Part shown: positions 20,813 through 30,678 of the stretch, piece after piece
Numbering within the stretch: position 1 is the stretch's first letter
Layout of the letters: every line of letters starts with the position of its first letter
NCBI GenBank assembly: GCA_002067065.1
Contig: MVPY01000079.1
Location: 1 to 63,900 of the forward strand
Source of the DNA: Methanobacterium sp. PtaB.Bin024
Lineage (GTDB): Archaea > Methanobacteriota > Methanobacteria > Methanobacteriales > Methanobacteriaceae
Reading direction: 5' to 3'
DNA: 63,900 bases
Position numbers and translations under genes: made by a program
The notes under the pieces: generated by a model
The model's database searches: none
What the model was told of the DNA's origin: nothing
The model's input: only the letters and a program-made list of their open reading frames with translations

Positions 20813-21709
20813 TTATACTGATTGGATGAAAACATCGTCCAGTGTGGGCTCTTTGGTGTTGACTGAAAATGCTTGGTTGCCGAATATATCTATGATTTTG
20901 GAGATGTCTTCCCGGTTGTGTAGGGATACTAGAAACTGGTCACCTTCCAAGTTAACACCCTTAACTGATTCAAAGGCAGTGATGCGTTGAGTGTCTATTT
21001 TTTCAGGTTCGTGTGCCCGTATTTCGAGGATTATGTCACCATGTATTTTTTCTTTTAAATATTTAGGAGTTCCTATGTCACGAATTTTTCCCTGGTTTAG
21101 TATTGCCACCCGGTCACAGAGCAAGTCTGCTTCATCCATGTAGTGGGTGCAGAGGATAACTGTCTTATCTCCTTTGAGGTTTTTGATGAAGTTACGTATG
21201 GTGCGTGATGTGGCTGGGTCCAGACCCATGGTTGGTTCATCAAATATTATAACATCTGGATCATGGATTAGTGCCCGGGCAATTCCTATTCTCTGGCGCA
21301 GTCCCTTGGAGAAGGTGTTAATCCTGTCTTCGGCACGATTTTCCATTCCAACCAGTTCTAGGAGTTCATCTATCCTGCAATTTATCTGACTTTTAGGAAC
21401 TCCGTAGAGTTCTCCGAAGTATCTTAAAAGTTCTCTTGCCTTGAAACGTTCGTAAAGGTTGGGTTCTTCTGGCAAGTATCCTATCATGGATTTAATCTTT
21501 ATCTGGTCATGGTGGATGCTGTAGCCCCCCACTGTGACTTCCCCAGAGTTGGGTTGTAATATACAACAAATAATCCGGATGGTAGTTGTTTTCCCAGCAC
21601 CATTAGGACCGATTATTCCAAGAAGTTCACCCTTTTCTATCTCCAGATTAAGATTGTCCAGTGCCTTTATATGTCCAAAAGATTTGTTTAAAGAGTCTAT
21701 TTTTATCAT
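20813..21709 (-). CDS. ABC transporter ATP-binding protein (NatA-like)
   Basis: An ATPase of about 298 residues from the ATG at 21709 (MIKIDSLNKSFGHIKALD). Walker A is GPNGAGKTT, the signature FSKGLRQRIGIARAL and Walker B VIIFDEPTMGLDPATSR; the C-terminal DUF4162-like tail ends in LDDVFIQS. In-frame GTG (21766) and TTG starts lie further upstream. One TTG (about 21724) follows a GGGAG by nine bases, so the true start is uncertain. It drives the adjacent NatB-like permease. The gene is divergent from moeA. Confidence 0.92.
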   Translation of the reverse strand: MIKIDSLNKSFGHIKALDNLNLEIEKGELLGIIGPNGAGKTTTIRIICCILQPNSGEVTVGGYSIHHDQIKIKSMIGYLPEEPNLYERFKARELLRYFGELYGVPKSQINCRIDELLELVGMENRAEDRINTFSKGLRQRIGIARALIHDPDVIIFDEPTMGLDPATSRTIRNFIKNLKGDKTVILCTHYMDEADLLCDRVAILNQGKIRDIGTPKYLKEKIHGDIILEIRAHEPEKIDTQRITAFESVKGVNLEGDQFLVSLHNREDISKIIDIFGNQAFSVNTKEPTLDDVFIQSV

Positions 21710-21945
21710 TGCATTATCTGGGTTCAATTTGCAGCTCTCCCTCTCTGGATTTAAAAAGTTCTTCACTTATGTTTAATCTGAATCCATCTTGTTTATTTAG
21801 TTAACCGAAATCTTGTTTAACAATTTCATTTTTCCTAGAATTTCTATTGGTTATTTTCGCCAAAGGAAGTAATAACAATATTTAAATACGTTTTTATATT
21901 TTCTTTAAATAACCATTGAATCTCAAAATTTATGATCAATAATTC

Positions 21946-23187
<1,242 letters not shown>

Positions 23188-23226
23188 ATCATCAAGATTA
23201 ATAGTTTAATGAAAAGGTGATCTTGT

Positions 23227-24387
23227 TTGAATGTTTTATGGTACTACGTTATTTTAATTGTCATCATCTATATTCTGGCAGTGCTATTCAGGGATAGGTT
23301 GAAAGTTGACGTTTATGGACCTATCCTCATGAGAAGAACCAAGAAAATGAGGGGATGGATAGATTCCATAGCTAACCTCTCTCCCCGGTTCTGGCGCTGG
23401 AGTATGAACATAGGAATTCCAATTGCAGTCATGGCCATGGCTTTCATGGTGTATACTATCATAATGTCCTTGCAATACATGTTTAAGGCTCCCGCCGCTG
23501 CACTCCTATTACCCGGGGTGGATATACCAGGATCACCTGTCTTCATACCTCTTGTTTCAGGCATTATTGCCTTAATATTGCTTATGGTTGTTCATGAGTT
23601 CGGACATGGAATCCTGGCCAGAGTGGACGGAGTTAGAATTAAATCTATTGGTGTTATTCTACTGGCAATCCTGCCGGGAGCTTTCGTGGAACTTGAGGAG
23701 GAAGATGTTGAAAAGGCAAAAAGATCTGTGAAACTCCGAATATATGCTGCAGGTTCTATTTTTAACATGGCGCTGGCAGTGATTGCCCTGGTTATTGTAA
23801 TGGTTATATCATCCTTTTTTATACCATATGCCTTCGAATATGAGGGTATTAAAATTACCAGTGTGACCTCTGGTGGTCCTGCAGAAGGTGTGCTTCAAGA
23901 GGGGATGATTGTCAGCAGCATAAATGGTTATCCGATCAATAGCCGGGACGATTATATAGATATTATGGAAAATAAAACGAAACCGGGGGATAAATTGACT
24001 TATGTGACTGATCAGGGCACTTATACCATTACATCAACCGGGCAGCCCAGTAATAAATCCATCACCTATCCTGGTACACGCAGCGAAACATATTTTGCGG
24101 TTAAACCAGAAGTTTCTCGTGTTTATGGCGATATACTTCCCTGGTTCTTATATAATGTTGCTGATATTGGTCAATGGGTTTATGCATTGAATTTGATGGT
24201 TGGATTGTTCAACCTTCTGCCCATAAAACCCCTGGATGGGGGAATAATATTCGAGGAACTGCTGGGATATAAATTACCAGAAAAATTCGTAACCAAAATA
24301 GTTTCAAGCGTTTCTATCGTCCTGGTTGGAATTGTGGCCTTTATAATTATATACAGCATAGTTCCAGGGATAATACAAATGATTTAA
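23227..24387 (+). CDS. Site-2 protease family membrane metalloprotease (M50) with PDZ-like domain
   Basis: A 386-residue intramembrane zinc protease. The zinc motif HEFGH is at 123-127, and the second motif NLLPIKPLDG at 329-338 supplies the Asp ligand. A PDZ-like domain (TSVTSGGPAEGVLQEGMIVSSINGYPI) lies between them, at about 215-285. Several membrane helices flank the catalytic parts. Relatives cut membrane-bound regulators or clear signal-peptide remnants; no partner anti-sigma-like gene is nearby, so the substrate is unknown. The start is TTG, six bases after GGTGA; no in-frame ATG is available. Confidence 0.92.
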   Translation: MNVLWYYVILIVIIYILAVLFRDRLKVDVYGPILMRRTKKMRGWIDSIANLSPRFWRWSMNIGIPIAVMAMAFMVYTIIMSLQYMFKAPAAALLLPGVDIPGSPVFIPLVSGIIALILLMVVHEFGHGILARVDGVRIKSIGVILLAILPGAFVELEEEDVEKAKRSVKLRIYAAGSIFNMALAVIALVIVMVISSFFIPYAFEYEGIKITSVTSGGPAEGVLQEGMIVSSINGYPINSRDDYIDIMENKTKPGDKLTYVTDQGTYTITSTGQPSNKSITYPGTRSETYFAVKPEVSRVYGDILPWFLYNVADIGQWVYALNLMVGLFNLLPIKPLDGGIIFEELLGYKLPEKFVTKIVSSVSIVLVGIVAFIIIYSIVPGIIQMI

Positions 24388-24435
24388 ACTAATAAATCCC
24401 CTATTTTTTTCAGGACAACACTAATTATTTCATAG

Positions 24436-24633
24436 TTATCTGCTTTTTTTACAATTAAAACAAATGTCCTGACCATTCTTGTTTGGATCCCGGTTTGTTT
24501 TGAAAATTTTCCCACAAACCTTGCACTGTGTTTTTCGAAGAAGTGTGGGTGGTTTGGTTACAGCTGAGTCCTGGCACTGGCAGGTGACTCCAACCATCAC
24601 CTTATTTTCTTTTTTGATCCTTTTTTTCGCCAT
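24436..24633 (-). CDS. Small zinc-ribbon protein
   Basis: About 65 residues from MAKKRIKKENK, rich in lysine, with four main zinc-ligand candidates in CKVCG and CFNC spaced 21 residues apart, plus an extra CQC pair near the middle. Such short basic zinc-ribbon proteins are common in archaea, and many bind nucleic acid or ribosomes; that role is only inference here. The ATG at 24633 follows GGGATGA. The gene is convergent with the protease gene and separated from the oxygen-defence operon by a strong hairpin. Confidence 0.7.
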   Translation of the reverse strand: MAKKRIKKENKVMVGVTCQCQDSAVTKPPTLLRKTQCKVCGKIFKTNRDPNKNGQDICFNCKKSR

Positions 24634-24718
24634 TAAAATCATCCCATATGAAAATTAATTTAGAATTCTGATGATTTTATGTTGCAGATAAGTGTTAAGT
24701 GTAATTAAAATTAAGAGA

Positions 24719-24747
24719 AAGGAGGAATGGTTTTACCCATCCTCCTT
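24719..24747 (-). terminator. Strong hairpin ending the fpaA operon
   Basis: Arms AAGGAGGA(A)TGG and CCATCCTCCTT pair fully except for one bulged A, with a six-base loop. It lies 55 bases past the end of the rubredoxin-fusion gene, and on the minus strand T-rich DNA follows. Confidence 0.65.
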
Positions 24748-24801
24748 GGGGGCGGTAAAAAAAGAAGTTTTTTATCCCAAATTATTTACCAAAACTTCAA
24801 G

Positions 24802-25413
24802 TTAAACTTTAGACACCCTGTTGAGTCGTATTTGGTGTCCGAATCCGTCTTGTTCCTTGGTTATTCTGAATCTGTATCCAGTGGCTTCCTCCATGGCCAT
24901 GGCCGCAGTGTTGGTATAGGGGCAGGTGGTGATTAGCACTCCACGACTTTCCAGCTGACTGCACACCGGGAAGAAACGGCAATTTTTCACTTTAAGGTCG
25001 ACTTCATCATCATATGTGGAGTATTCAATATCTCCTGCCATATGGTGTGTGTCCACAAAGTAGCTGCGAACTGATTGTAGGGATGTTTCCTCATCATCAA
25101 AATTGAATCCCTTTGATTTAAGCTCTTGGAGAAATGTTCGACCTATCTGGCGGGTTACGGAATAGGAACCTTTTCCAGCTATAGTCCAAAGGCCCTGAGT
25201 AAGCCCCAATACCATTATCAGAAGAGGATCTTTACCTGTAGGGCGGTTAATCTTTTCTCCCATTGGTTGGAAAATCGATTTATCAATACCACATCTTGGA
25301 CAGACCCAGTCTTCAGGAAGATCCTCGAAGGTGGTTCCAGGTTCTATCCCTGCTTCAGGATCTCCTTTTTCTGGTTGGTAGATGTAATGGCAAATTTCAC
25401 ATTGATAGTTCAC
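24802..25413 (-). CDS. Rubredoxin fused to an unrecognised cysteine-containing domain
   Basis: A 203-residue protein. Residues 1-50 are a rubredoxin with iron ligands in CEIC (5-8) and CPRC (38-41) and the usual EPGTTFEDLPEDW. Residues about 60-203 form a second domain of unknown family containing NCRFFPVC and TTCPYTN cysteines. It is the third gene of the F420H2 oxidase operon, so the rubredoxin part probably passes electrons among the oxidase, the rubrerythrin and reductases during oxygen or peroxide removal. The start is GTG, seven bases after GGAG. In Methanothermobacter the comparable operon has, from memory, a rubredoxin-like and a rubrerythrin gene after fpaA. Confidence 0.85.
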   Translation of the reverse strand: MNYQCEICHYIYQPEKGDPEAGIEPGTTFEDLPEDWVCPRCGIDKSIFQPMGEKINRPTGKDPLLIMVLGLTQGLWTIAGKGSYSVTRQIGRTFLQELKSKGFNFDDEETSLQSVRSYFVDTHHMAGDIEYSTYDDEVDLKVKNCRFFPVCSQLESRGVLITTCPYTNTAAMAMEEATGYRFRITKEQDGFGHQIRLNRVSKV

Positions 25414-25449
25414 ATTTTGTCTCCTTACAATAAAAAGTGGTGGAGAAAT

Positions 25450-25866
25450 TTAGAAGTATCTCTCCAGCATTCCTTTAAGCATTCTTGCGTGGCGGGCCTC
25501 ATCCCGTGAACTTTCATCGAAGAAATCATGGACCACGTCTATGTCACATTCTTTGGCCTTTGTGGCTGCGGCTTTTTTCTCATTGTTGGCCATGGTTTCT
25601 CCTTCCAGCATCATTTCCAGATTTTCCTTGAGGCTGGGTTTAATTATCTGATTCATCTCTGCAAAATGGGATGCATGCTCTGCTTCTTCCCATGCGATGG
25701 TTTTTAGAACTTCTGCCACTTCAGGTAGTCCTTCTCTCTGTGCTAATCTGGCCATTGCCAGGTACATTCCTACTTCCTGTGTTTCTCCGTTGAAATTGGC
25801 CTGTACTGCTTTTTCCAGGTCAGTTCCTTTACAAATTCCCATTTCATGTTCATTTATCAATTCCAT
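25450..25866 (-). CDS. Rubrerythrin-type ferritin-like di-iron protein
   Basis: About 138 residues from the ATG at 25866, which follows GGAGGA by seven bases; an upstream in-frame GTG overlaps that ribosome site. The ferritin-like four-helix ligands are visible as ETQEVGMYLAMA, WEEAEHASHFAEM and SSRDEARHARM (E and ExxH motifs). The C-terminal rubredoxin domain of classic rubrerythrin is absent; the next gene supplies a rubredoxin separately. The expected role is NADH/rubredoxin-dependent peroxide reduction. It sits between the F420H2 oxidase and the rubredoxin fusion. Confidence 0.9.
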   Translation of the reverse strand: MELINEHEMGICKGTDLEKAVQANFNGETQEVGMYLAMARLAQREGLPEVAEVLKTIAWEEAEHASHFAEMNQIIKPSLKENLEMMLEGETMANNEKKAAATKAKECDIDVVHDFFDESSRDEARHARMLKGMLERYF

Positions 25867-25940
25867 TTTTGAATCCTCCACTTCTATATTATTTTTTTCA
25901 TTTTTTAAATTATACTCAGATTTTTGCTAATTAAAATATA

Positions 25941-27164
25941 TTACAGATTTTTAATCTCCTGAGCCAGTTTTTTACCTGTTTCGAAGCATTTATCCAGTTC
26001 GTCTGAGTCTGGAACGTAATATACTTCATATTCTTCCTTCACATTGAATCCGCATTCAGAAAGGTCACGGGCCAGGGTTTCTGGGGCTCCACCTTCACCT
26101 CCCATGGATCCGAAAGTGATGGCCAGTCTTTCTCTCCCTGTTCTGTTGAATCTCAGCCCTCTCAGGTAGTATATCAGGTCTCCCACACTGGGGTATGGTT
26201 CATCATAGATGGTTGGTGCTCCCAGGGCTATGGCTTTGCTGTCCAGGATGTCTTTTACGATTTCACTTCTTTCATCTTCGTGGAGGTAGTACATTACCAC
26301 ATCCACTCCTTCACTCATGACTCCTTCAGCCACCGCGTGGGCCATTTTCTGAGTTGATTGGTGCATGGTGTCATAAATTATGGTGATTTTATCCTGACAC
26401 TCTCCTGTGGCCCAGGCACTGTAGGCTCCAATGACCTTCATGGGGTCAGTCCATATCTGGCCGTGGGAAGGGGCGATCATCTTTATCTGTTCTAAAAGTC
26501 CTAAGTCTGTGACTTCCTGGAATTTCTTTAGTACCAGTTTAGATAATGGAGTTATCAGGTTAGCGTAGAATTTTTTGGTGGCATCCATGAGAACATGTTC
26601 AGGTATCTCATGATCATAGAGCTGTGGTAAGCACAAATGCTGTCCGAAGGCATCATTGGGGAATAATATGCCTTCTTCCACCAGAAGAGTGAACATGCTA
26701 TCTGGCCAGTGCAGGAGGAATGCTTCTAAAAATGCCAGGGTTTTACCACCCAGATCAAAAGTTTCACCAGTGCCCACTGTGATAAATTCTGTGCCTTTCA
26801 GTGATGGGAAGTGTTTAAGTAGTCCATCTACTGCTATTTCTGTGCAGTATACAGGTGCTTCCGGGAATTTTTTGTGTAGTTCTGGTAGAATGCCGCTGTG
26901 GTCTTTTTCCACATGGTTTTGAATGATGACATCAATTTTAACTTCTTTTCCTTCTTTACCGAAAGCATCTTCTACTCTGGCCATTAATTCTGGAAAGTTC
27001 CCAGGATAAGCATTATCTATTAAAGCTACCTTTTCATCTCCAAAAACTAGGTATGCGTTGTGGCTGGTTCCTTTTAAAGTGTAACCATGATATTTTCTGA
27101 TATCCCAGTCTAAAACTCCTACCCAGTATACTCCTTCTTTAATCTTTTTCGACACTGCTTTCAT
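25941..27164 (-). CDS. fprA: F420H2 oxidase (flavodiiron protein FpaA/FprA)
   Basis: Reduces oxygen to water with F420H2; cytosolic. The 407 residues comprise a metallo-beta-lactamase-like di-iron domain (about 1-250, with NHVEKDH as the HxExDH motif and LHWPDSMF carrying a further His) and a flavodoxin domain (about 255-400, with TMHQSTQKMA and GSMGGEGGAPETL for FMN). The ATG follows GGTGA. It is the first gene of an operon with rubrerythrin and the rubredoxin fusion, divergent from an MsvR-type regulator, as in Methanothermobacter where the homologue is called FpaA. Confidence 0.95.
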   Translation of the reverse strand: MKAVSKKIKEGVYWVGVLDWDIRKYHGYTLKGTSHNAYLVFGDEKVALIDNAYPGNFPELMARVEDAFGKEGKEVKIDVIIQNHVEKDHSGILPELHKKFPEAPVYCTEIAVDGLLKHFPSLKGTEFITVGTGETFDLGGKTLAFLEAFLLHWPDSMFTLLVEEGILFPNDAFGQHLCLPQLYDHEIPEHVLMDATKKFYANLITPLSKLVLKKFQEVTDLGLLEQIKMIAPSHGQIWTDPMKVIGAYSAWATGECQDKITIIYDTMHQSTQKMAHAVAEGVMSEGVDVVMYYLHEDERSEIVKDILDSKAIALGAPTIYDEPYPSVGDLIYYLRGLRFNRTGRERLAITFGSMGGEGGAPETLARDLSECGFNVKEEYEVYYVPDSDELDKCFETGKKLAQEIKNL

Positions 27165-27221
27165 GTTTTCACCAATTAATTTCTCTCATTTTAATTGTGA
27201 TGTGCTGATGCCACACCACTA

Positions 27222-27239
27222 GTTCGTGCGTTTCCGAAC
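27222..27239. promoter_or_regulatory. MsvR-type operator palindrome near fpaA
   Basis: GTTCGTGCGTTTCCGAAC has GTTCG and CGAAC arms around eight bases, the same spacing as the second palindrome. It lies just downstream of the fpaA TATA box, so a bound regulator would block the start of transcription. A half site TACGAAC is at 27251-27257. Confidence 0.7.
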
Positions 27240-27260
27240 GTATGGTAATATACGAACCTC

Positions 27261-27270
27261 CATATATAAA
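27261..27270 (-). promoter_or_regulatory. TATA box of fpaA operon
   Basis: TTTATATATG on the minus strand. It is bracketed by the two GTTCG-N8-CGAAC palindromes. The start site would fall near the first palindrome. Confidence 0.55.
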
Positions 27271-27277
27271 TTTTACT

Positions 27278-27295
27278 GTTCGTGTATAAACGAAC
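27278..27295. promoter_or_regulatory. MsvR-type operator palindrome near msvR
   Basis: GTTCGTGTATAAACGAAC has the same arms and eight-base spacer as the partner site 56 bases away. It lies immediately before the msvR TATA box. Another half site, ACGAACG, follows that box at 27308-27314, so the promoter is flanked on both sides. This suits autoregulation. Confidence 0.7.
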
Positions 27296-27298
27296 GTG

Positions 27299-27308
27299 CT
27301 TATATATA
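27299..27308 (+). promoter_or_regulatory. TATA box of msvR
   Basis: CTTATATATA between regulator half sites. Transcription would begin near 27330, giving a leader of about 70 bases. Confidence 0.5.
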
Positions 27309-27400
27309 CGAACGTTTCATATAATAAGTGTACAAATCATATATATAAACAAAAATAAACCAAAGCCCTAAACTTGGCCGGTTGTATAAGAGGGATTATT

Positions 27401-28159
27401 ATGACCCCAATAAAAGCTAAAAACCGTGTAAAAATATTTTCCACTAAATCAGGTGTGAATATAATTCAAAGCCCTATAAAAGCCCAGATCCTGTCCCTAC
27501 TTAAAGAGGGAGGGATGAGTGGATCCCAGGTAGTGGCATCCACCAAAAGATCCAAATCAACCATCTCAGCACACCTGCAGGATCTGGAGGATGCCGGAAT
27601 AATAGATTGGGTAATAGATCCTGAAGATCGCCGAAAGAAAATTTATTACATCAACTCCCATTTTTTAGGCGATGTTTCTCCAGAAAACGAAGTTGAAGAT
27701 GATGTTGACCCGGCCCTTCAAAAACAGATTTTAGAATCAGATGACCCCCTTAAATTTTTCAGGTTTATGTTCAGAGCAATAAGAGTATCCCTTATGGATG
27801 AAGGAATAAATATCGACCCCATACTGCGTAATGCAGGTTATAAAGTAGGGGAGACCTTTTATGAGAAATTGCAGACCCCTGATATTAATAACTTTATTAG
27901 AAATGTTGCAAAATTTTGGGAAGACAATCAGTTAGGCAGGGTTGTAATTAAAAGTACTGATCCTATTATAGTTCAGGCCTATGATTGTTTTGAATGTGAA
28001 GACCTGCCCCAAATTGGAAGACCTGCCTGTGCTTTTGATTCAGGTGTTTTGGAAGCATTTTTCTCCATATATTTCCAGGAACAGGTGGAAGTGGAAGAAG
28101 TTAAATGCTATGCCCAGGGCGATGATTACTGCCAATTCATGGTTAAAACAAAAAATTAG
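27401..28159 (+). CDS. msvR: MsvR-type redox-sensing regulator (HTH plus V4R)
   Basis: A 252-residue regulator. Residues about 15-80 are an ArsR-like winged helix (SGSQVVASTKRSKSTISAHL). Residues about 105-250 are a V4R domain ending in the pattern DCFEC, PAC, KCYAQGDDYC. All five cysteines lie in the V4R part. MsvR of Methanothermobacter and Methanosarcina is known to sense redox state through such cysteines and to bind TTCG/CGAA boxes at its own and the fpaA promoter. The same boxes are present here. The ATG at 27401 follows GAGGG; a TTG 27 bases upstream is less likely. Confidence 0.9.
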   Translation: MTPIKAKNRVKIFSTKSGVNIIQSPIKAQILSLLKEGGMSGSQVVASTKRSKSTISAHLQDLEDAGIIDWVIDPEDRRKKIYYINSHFLGDVSPENEVEDDVDPALQKQILESDDPLKFFRFMFRAIRVSLMDEGINIDPILRNAGYKVGETFYEKLQTPDINNFIRNVAKFWEDNQLGRVVIKSTDPIIVQAYDCFECEDLPQIGRPACAFDSGVLEAFFSIYFQEQVEVEEVKCYAQGDDYCQFMVKTKN

Positions 28160-28180
28160 ATTATTATTTAAGTTGAAATA

Positions 28181-29155
28181 TTATTTATCGTCTAAAAATT
28201 TGAAAATGGCTTCTGAAGACTTTATAACATCCCTAATGCAACCATAATGTCCCCAGATAGAATCATATATGAATAATTCAGCATTGGGGAGACCTTCATA
28301 TAGAGGCATTAAACTGTATTTTTCATCAACTATCTGATCCTGATGGATTCCAATCACCAGGGAGGGAACCCCTATCCGGGATAGTTCATCAGTTAAATCA
28401 TGATTGAAAACAGCTCTATTTTTCCATACCAAATCATTAGCATCCCAATCAGCGGAATCAGCTTTTCTCTCACTCACTCCATCCAGAAATTCTTTTTTAG
28501 AGTTGAAACATTCTTCATAATTATCTGGAGCTAAAGACCACAGGTAACTGAGGTAAGCCACTTTTTCCATGGCTTTTACCGGGTTTTGAGTGTAGCTTCC
28601 TTTATTATATTCAGTATCATCCTCAATGATCTGGCTCATGAGATGGTAAACACCAAACATCCGGTTGGAAAAGTGATGACTGGTTGCATGTAATATCAGG
28701 AAATCCATGAACTCAGGATACTCTAATGCCCAGTTAAGAACCTGGAATCCACCCATAGATGTGCCCATGATACCCCGGAGGTGTTCAATCCCTAAACCCT
28801 TCGTTAATAATTCATACTGGGCTACTGCAAGGTCTTTAATACTGTACTCTGGGAAAGCTGTTCTCATGCCGGTGGCAGATGGGCTAGATGATCCTGGTGT
28901 TCCTAAAGCCGTGGTGCTTATCACATAAAGGTGGTCTGTGTCAATAGCCTTTCCTGGGCCAATTACCTGGTTGAGGTTTTCCACGGAATTACAGTCCCCA
29001 CTCCAGCCATGGAGATATAGGAAGGCATTGGTTATTTTCCCCTCACTGTCAACCTTTTTTATTCCCTGAACTGCGTATTCCATGGTTAAATCTGGGAGAA
29101 CTTCCCCGGATTCAAATTGGAAATCTTTTAGAACGTGATATTTTCTTTCAAGCAA
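28181..29155 (-). CDS. Alpha/beta hydrolase of the homoserine acetyltransferase (MetX-like) family
   Basis: A 324-residue protein. The nucleophile elbow is GTSMGG, preceded by the oxyanion region FLYLHGWSGD. The acid HQDQIV and the His in GHYGC are near the end, giving a Ser-Asp-His triad in MetX order. True MetX proteins have NxxGGCxGTTGP early; here the corresponding stretch is TALGTPGSSSPS, so it may be a hydrolase or a divergent acyltransferase rather than a homoserine enzyme. The start is TTG after GGGTGA. It is convergent with msvR (21 bases apart) and follows the DUF447 gene. Confidence 0.78.
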   Translation of the reverse strand: MLERKYHVLKDFQFESGEVLPDLTMEYAVQGIKKVDSEGKITNAFLYLHGWSGDCNSVENLNQVIGPGKAIDTDHLYVISTTALGTPGSSSPSATGMRTAFPEYSIKDLAVAQYELLTKGLGIEHLRGIMGTSMGGFQVLNWALEYPEFMDFLILHATSHHFSNRMFGVYHLMSQIIEDDTEYNKGSYTQNPVKAMEKVAYLSYLWSLAPDNYEECFNSKKEFLDGVSERKADSADWDANDLVWKNRAVFNHDLTDELSRIGVPSLVIGIHQDQIVDEKYSLMPLYEGLPNAELFIYDSIWGHYGCIRDVIKSSEAIFKFLDDK

Positions 29156-29196
29156 AATATTTCACCCATATAAGTATTCATCCTTTTGATAAGTCT

Positions 29197-29826
29197 TCAT
29201 CCTTTGATCCTTATTTCAAATTCCTTCTGAATAAGTTCCATTGCTTCTTTGTGTTTAGGTCCTCCCACATGGTTCACCACCCTGGATATCTCTTTCAGTC
29301 TATCGGTGTATTCCCTCTTTTTCTCTGCAGGTGCCCGTTGAACTCGGCTCAGATTCACCAGGGCCTCAAGCACTCCACAGATGGCCCTGCTGAGTGGTTC
29401 GTATTCTTTCCTGTTACGCTTTATGTCCTGAACCTGAGAGTGGAACATGATGGTGATATTATCACCCATGGCATCCTCCTTTTCCACTTTCTTTTCATGG
29501 TGTACTTCACAAAAAAAAGATGCATATGCATTTTTCAGGGAAAATCCATATTTTTCCTCGGCAAATTCTGTGGCTGGAGGGTTACCTATGAGAGAATGGG
29601 TGAAAAGAAGCGGATCTCTGGATAGATTGATGTGGAACTTTTTTTCCCGTTTTACATTGGCTATGGTGTGGGATCCTTCATGGAGTCTGAGTACTACCTG
29701 ATCCGGGCCCTTGCAGATTACCCCCATAGGGGCTGCGTTTGGTGTTCCATCTTCATTAAGGGTGGTTACAATGGCCTCATAATGAAGCCCTTTTTCCATG
29801 TTTAAGGAATATAGATCAACAGTCAT
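29197..29826 (-). CDS. DUF447 family flavin-binding-like protein
   Basis: About 209 residues from the ATG at 29826 (MTVDLYSLNMEKG). The N-terminal half (HYEAIVTTLNEDGTPNAAPMGV, then KFHINLSRDPLLFTHSL) resembles the FMN-binding split-barrel fold of DUF447, an archaeal family; the rest is helical. Function is not known. It lies between CbiL and the MetX-like gene on the same strand, with 138 bases upstream that could hold its own promoter. Confidence 0.8.
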   Translation of the reverse strand: MTVDLYSLNMEKGLHYEAIVTTLNEDGTPNAAPMGVICKGPDQVVLRLHEGSHTIANVKREKKFHINLSRDPLLFTHSLIGNPPATEFAEEKYGFSLKNAYASFFCEVHHEKKVEKEDAMGDNITIMFHSQVQDIKRNRKEYEPLSRAICGVLEALVNLSRVQRAPAEKKREYTDRLKEISRVVNHVGGPKHKEAMELIQKEFEIRIKG

Positions 29827-29973
29827 TTGTCTCACGATTAGTAATTTTTTAGATTGACGGATATAACCTTATTCATTCTGAAAATAAAAGAATGTAATGT
29901 ATTATATTTTTTAAAAATCATTGCAAAAATCATCTGATAAAAGATCTAATATTTTCGTCGGGTTTTCATGGTC

Positions 29974-30678
29974 CTAATTGCCGTTGAATTTTACTATAGT
30001 GGTGGAGAGGTATTTTCCCTTCTTTGCAAAACCATCAAAAATCTTTTCATCTTCCATACTGCAGTTTTGGACAGAGACAACAGTTTTATCCCGGGGATCC
30101 TTGTTTATGATTTCTTCCAGCATCTGGGAGTGTCGGGAGGTTTTCATAATCACTGCGGTGTCTGCATGTTGCAGTAGTTCCTCCAGTCTCTGGTCTACCT
30201 TGGGCACCACCAGAATAATTTCATCCTTTTCACCCAGGGTGATGCCGGCACTGGCTGCACATCCAGTGAATGAATTTATTCCAGGTATCATCTCCACAGT
30301 GTATCCTTGGCCCTCTACTATCCTGGCTACATATGAAAATGTGCTGTAAACTGATGGATCTCCCAGGGTGATGAAAGAAACATCCTGACCTTCATCTAAT
30401 TCCTTTATAATTAACTCTGCAGCCCCGGCCCAGTAACTTTTCAGGGCTTTTTTATCCTCAATCATGGGAAACAGAGGTTCAATAGTTACATATTCATCAC
30501 TACGACCATCCAGAATTCCCTGAACTATGGAAAGCGCCACACTTGGTTTGTTCTGGGATGATTTGGGTGCGCAAATTACCGGGACACGTTTCAGTACCTT
30601 AACTGCCTTAACTGTGAGTAATTCCGGGTCTCCTGGACCCACACCAATACCTATGAGTTTGCCTTTATTCATGTTCAT
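29974..30678 (-). CDS. cbiL: Cobalt-factor II C20-methyltransferase
   Basis: S-adenosylmethionine-dependent methylation of C20 in the anaerobic cobalamin (B12) pathway; methanogens need corrinoids for methyl transfer. The 234-residue tetrapyrrole methylase has the N-terminal GIGVGPGDPELLTVKAVKVL, the SFITLGDPSVYSTFSYV block and PGINSFTGCAASAGI, which mark the CobI/CbiL subgroup. The ATG follows GGTG by about eight bases. It is the first gene of a possible three-gene run on the minus strand. Confidence 0.92.
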   Translation of the reverse strand: MNMNKGKLIGIGVGPGDPELLTVKAVKVLKRVPVICAPKSSQNKPSVALSIVQGILDGRSDEYVTIEPLFPMIEDKKALKSYWAGAAELIIKELDEGQDVSFITLGDPSVYSTFSYVARIVEGQGYTVEMIPGINSFTGCAASAGITLGEKDEIILVVPKVDQRLEELLQHADTAVIMKTSRHSQMLEEIINKDPRDKTVVSVQNCSMEDEKIFDGFAKKGKYLSTTIVKFNGN

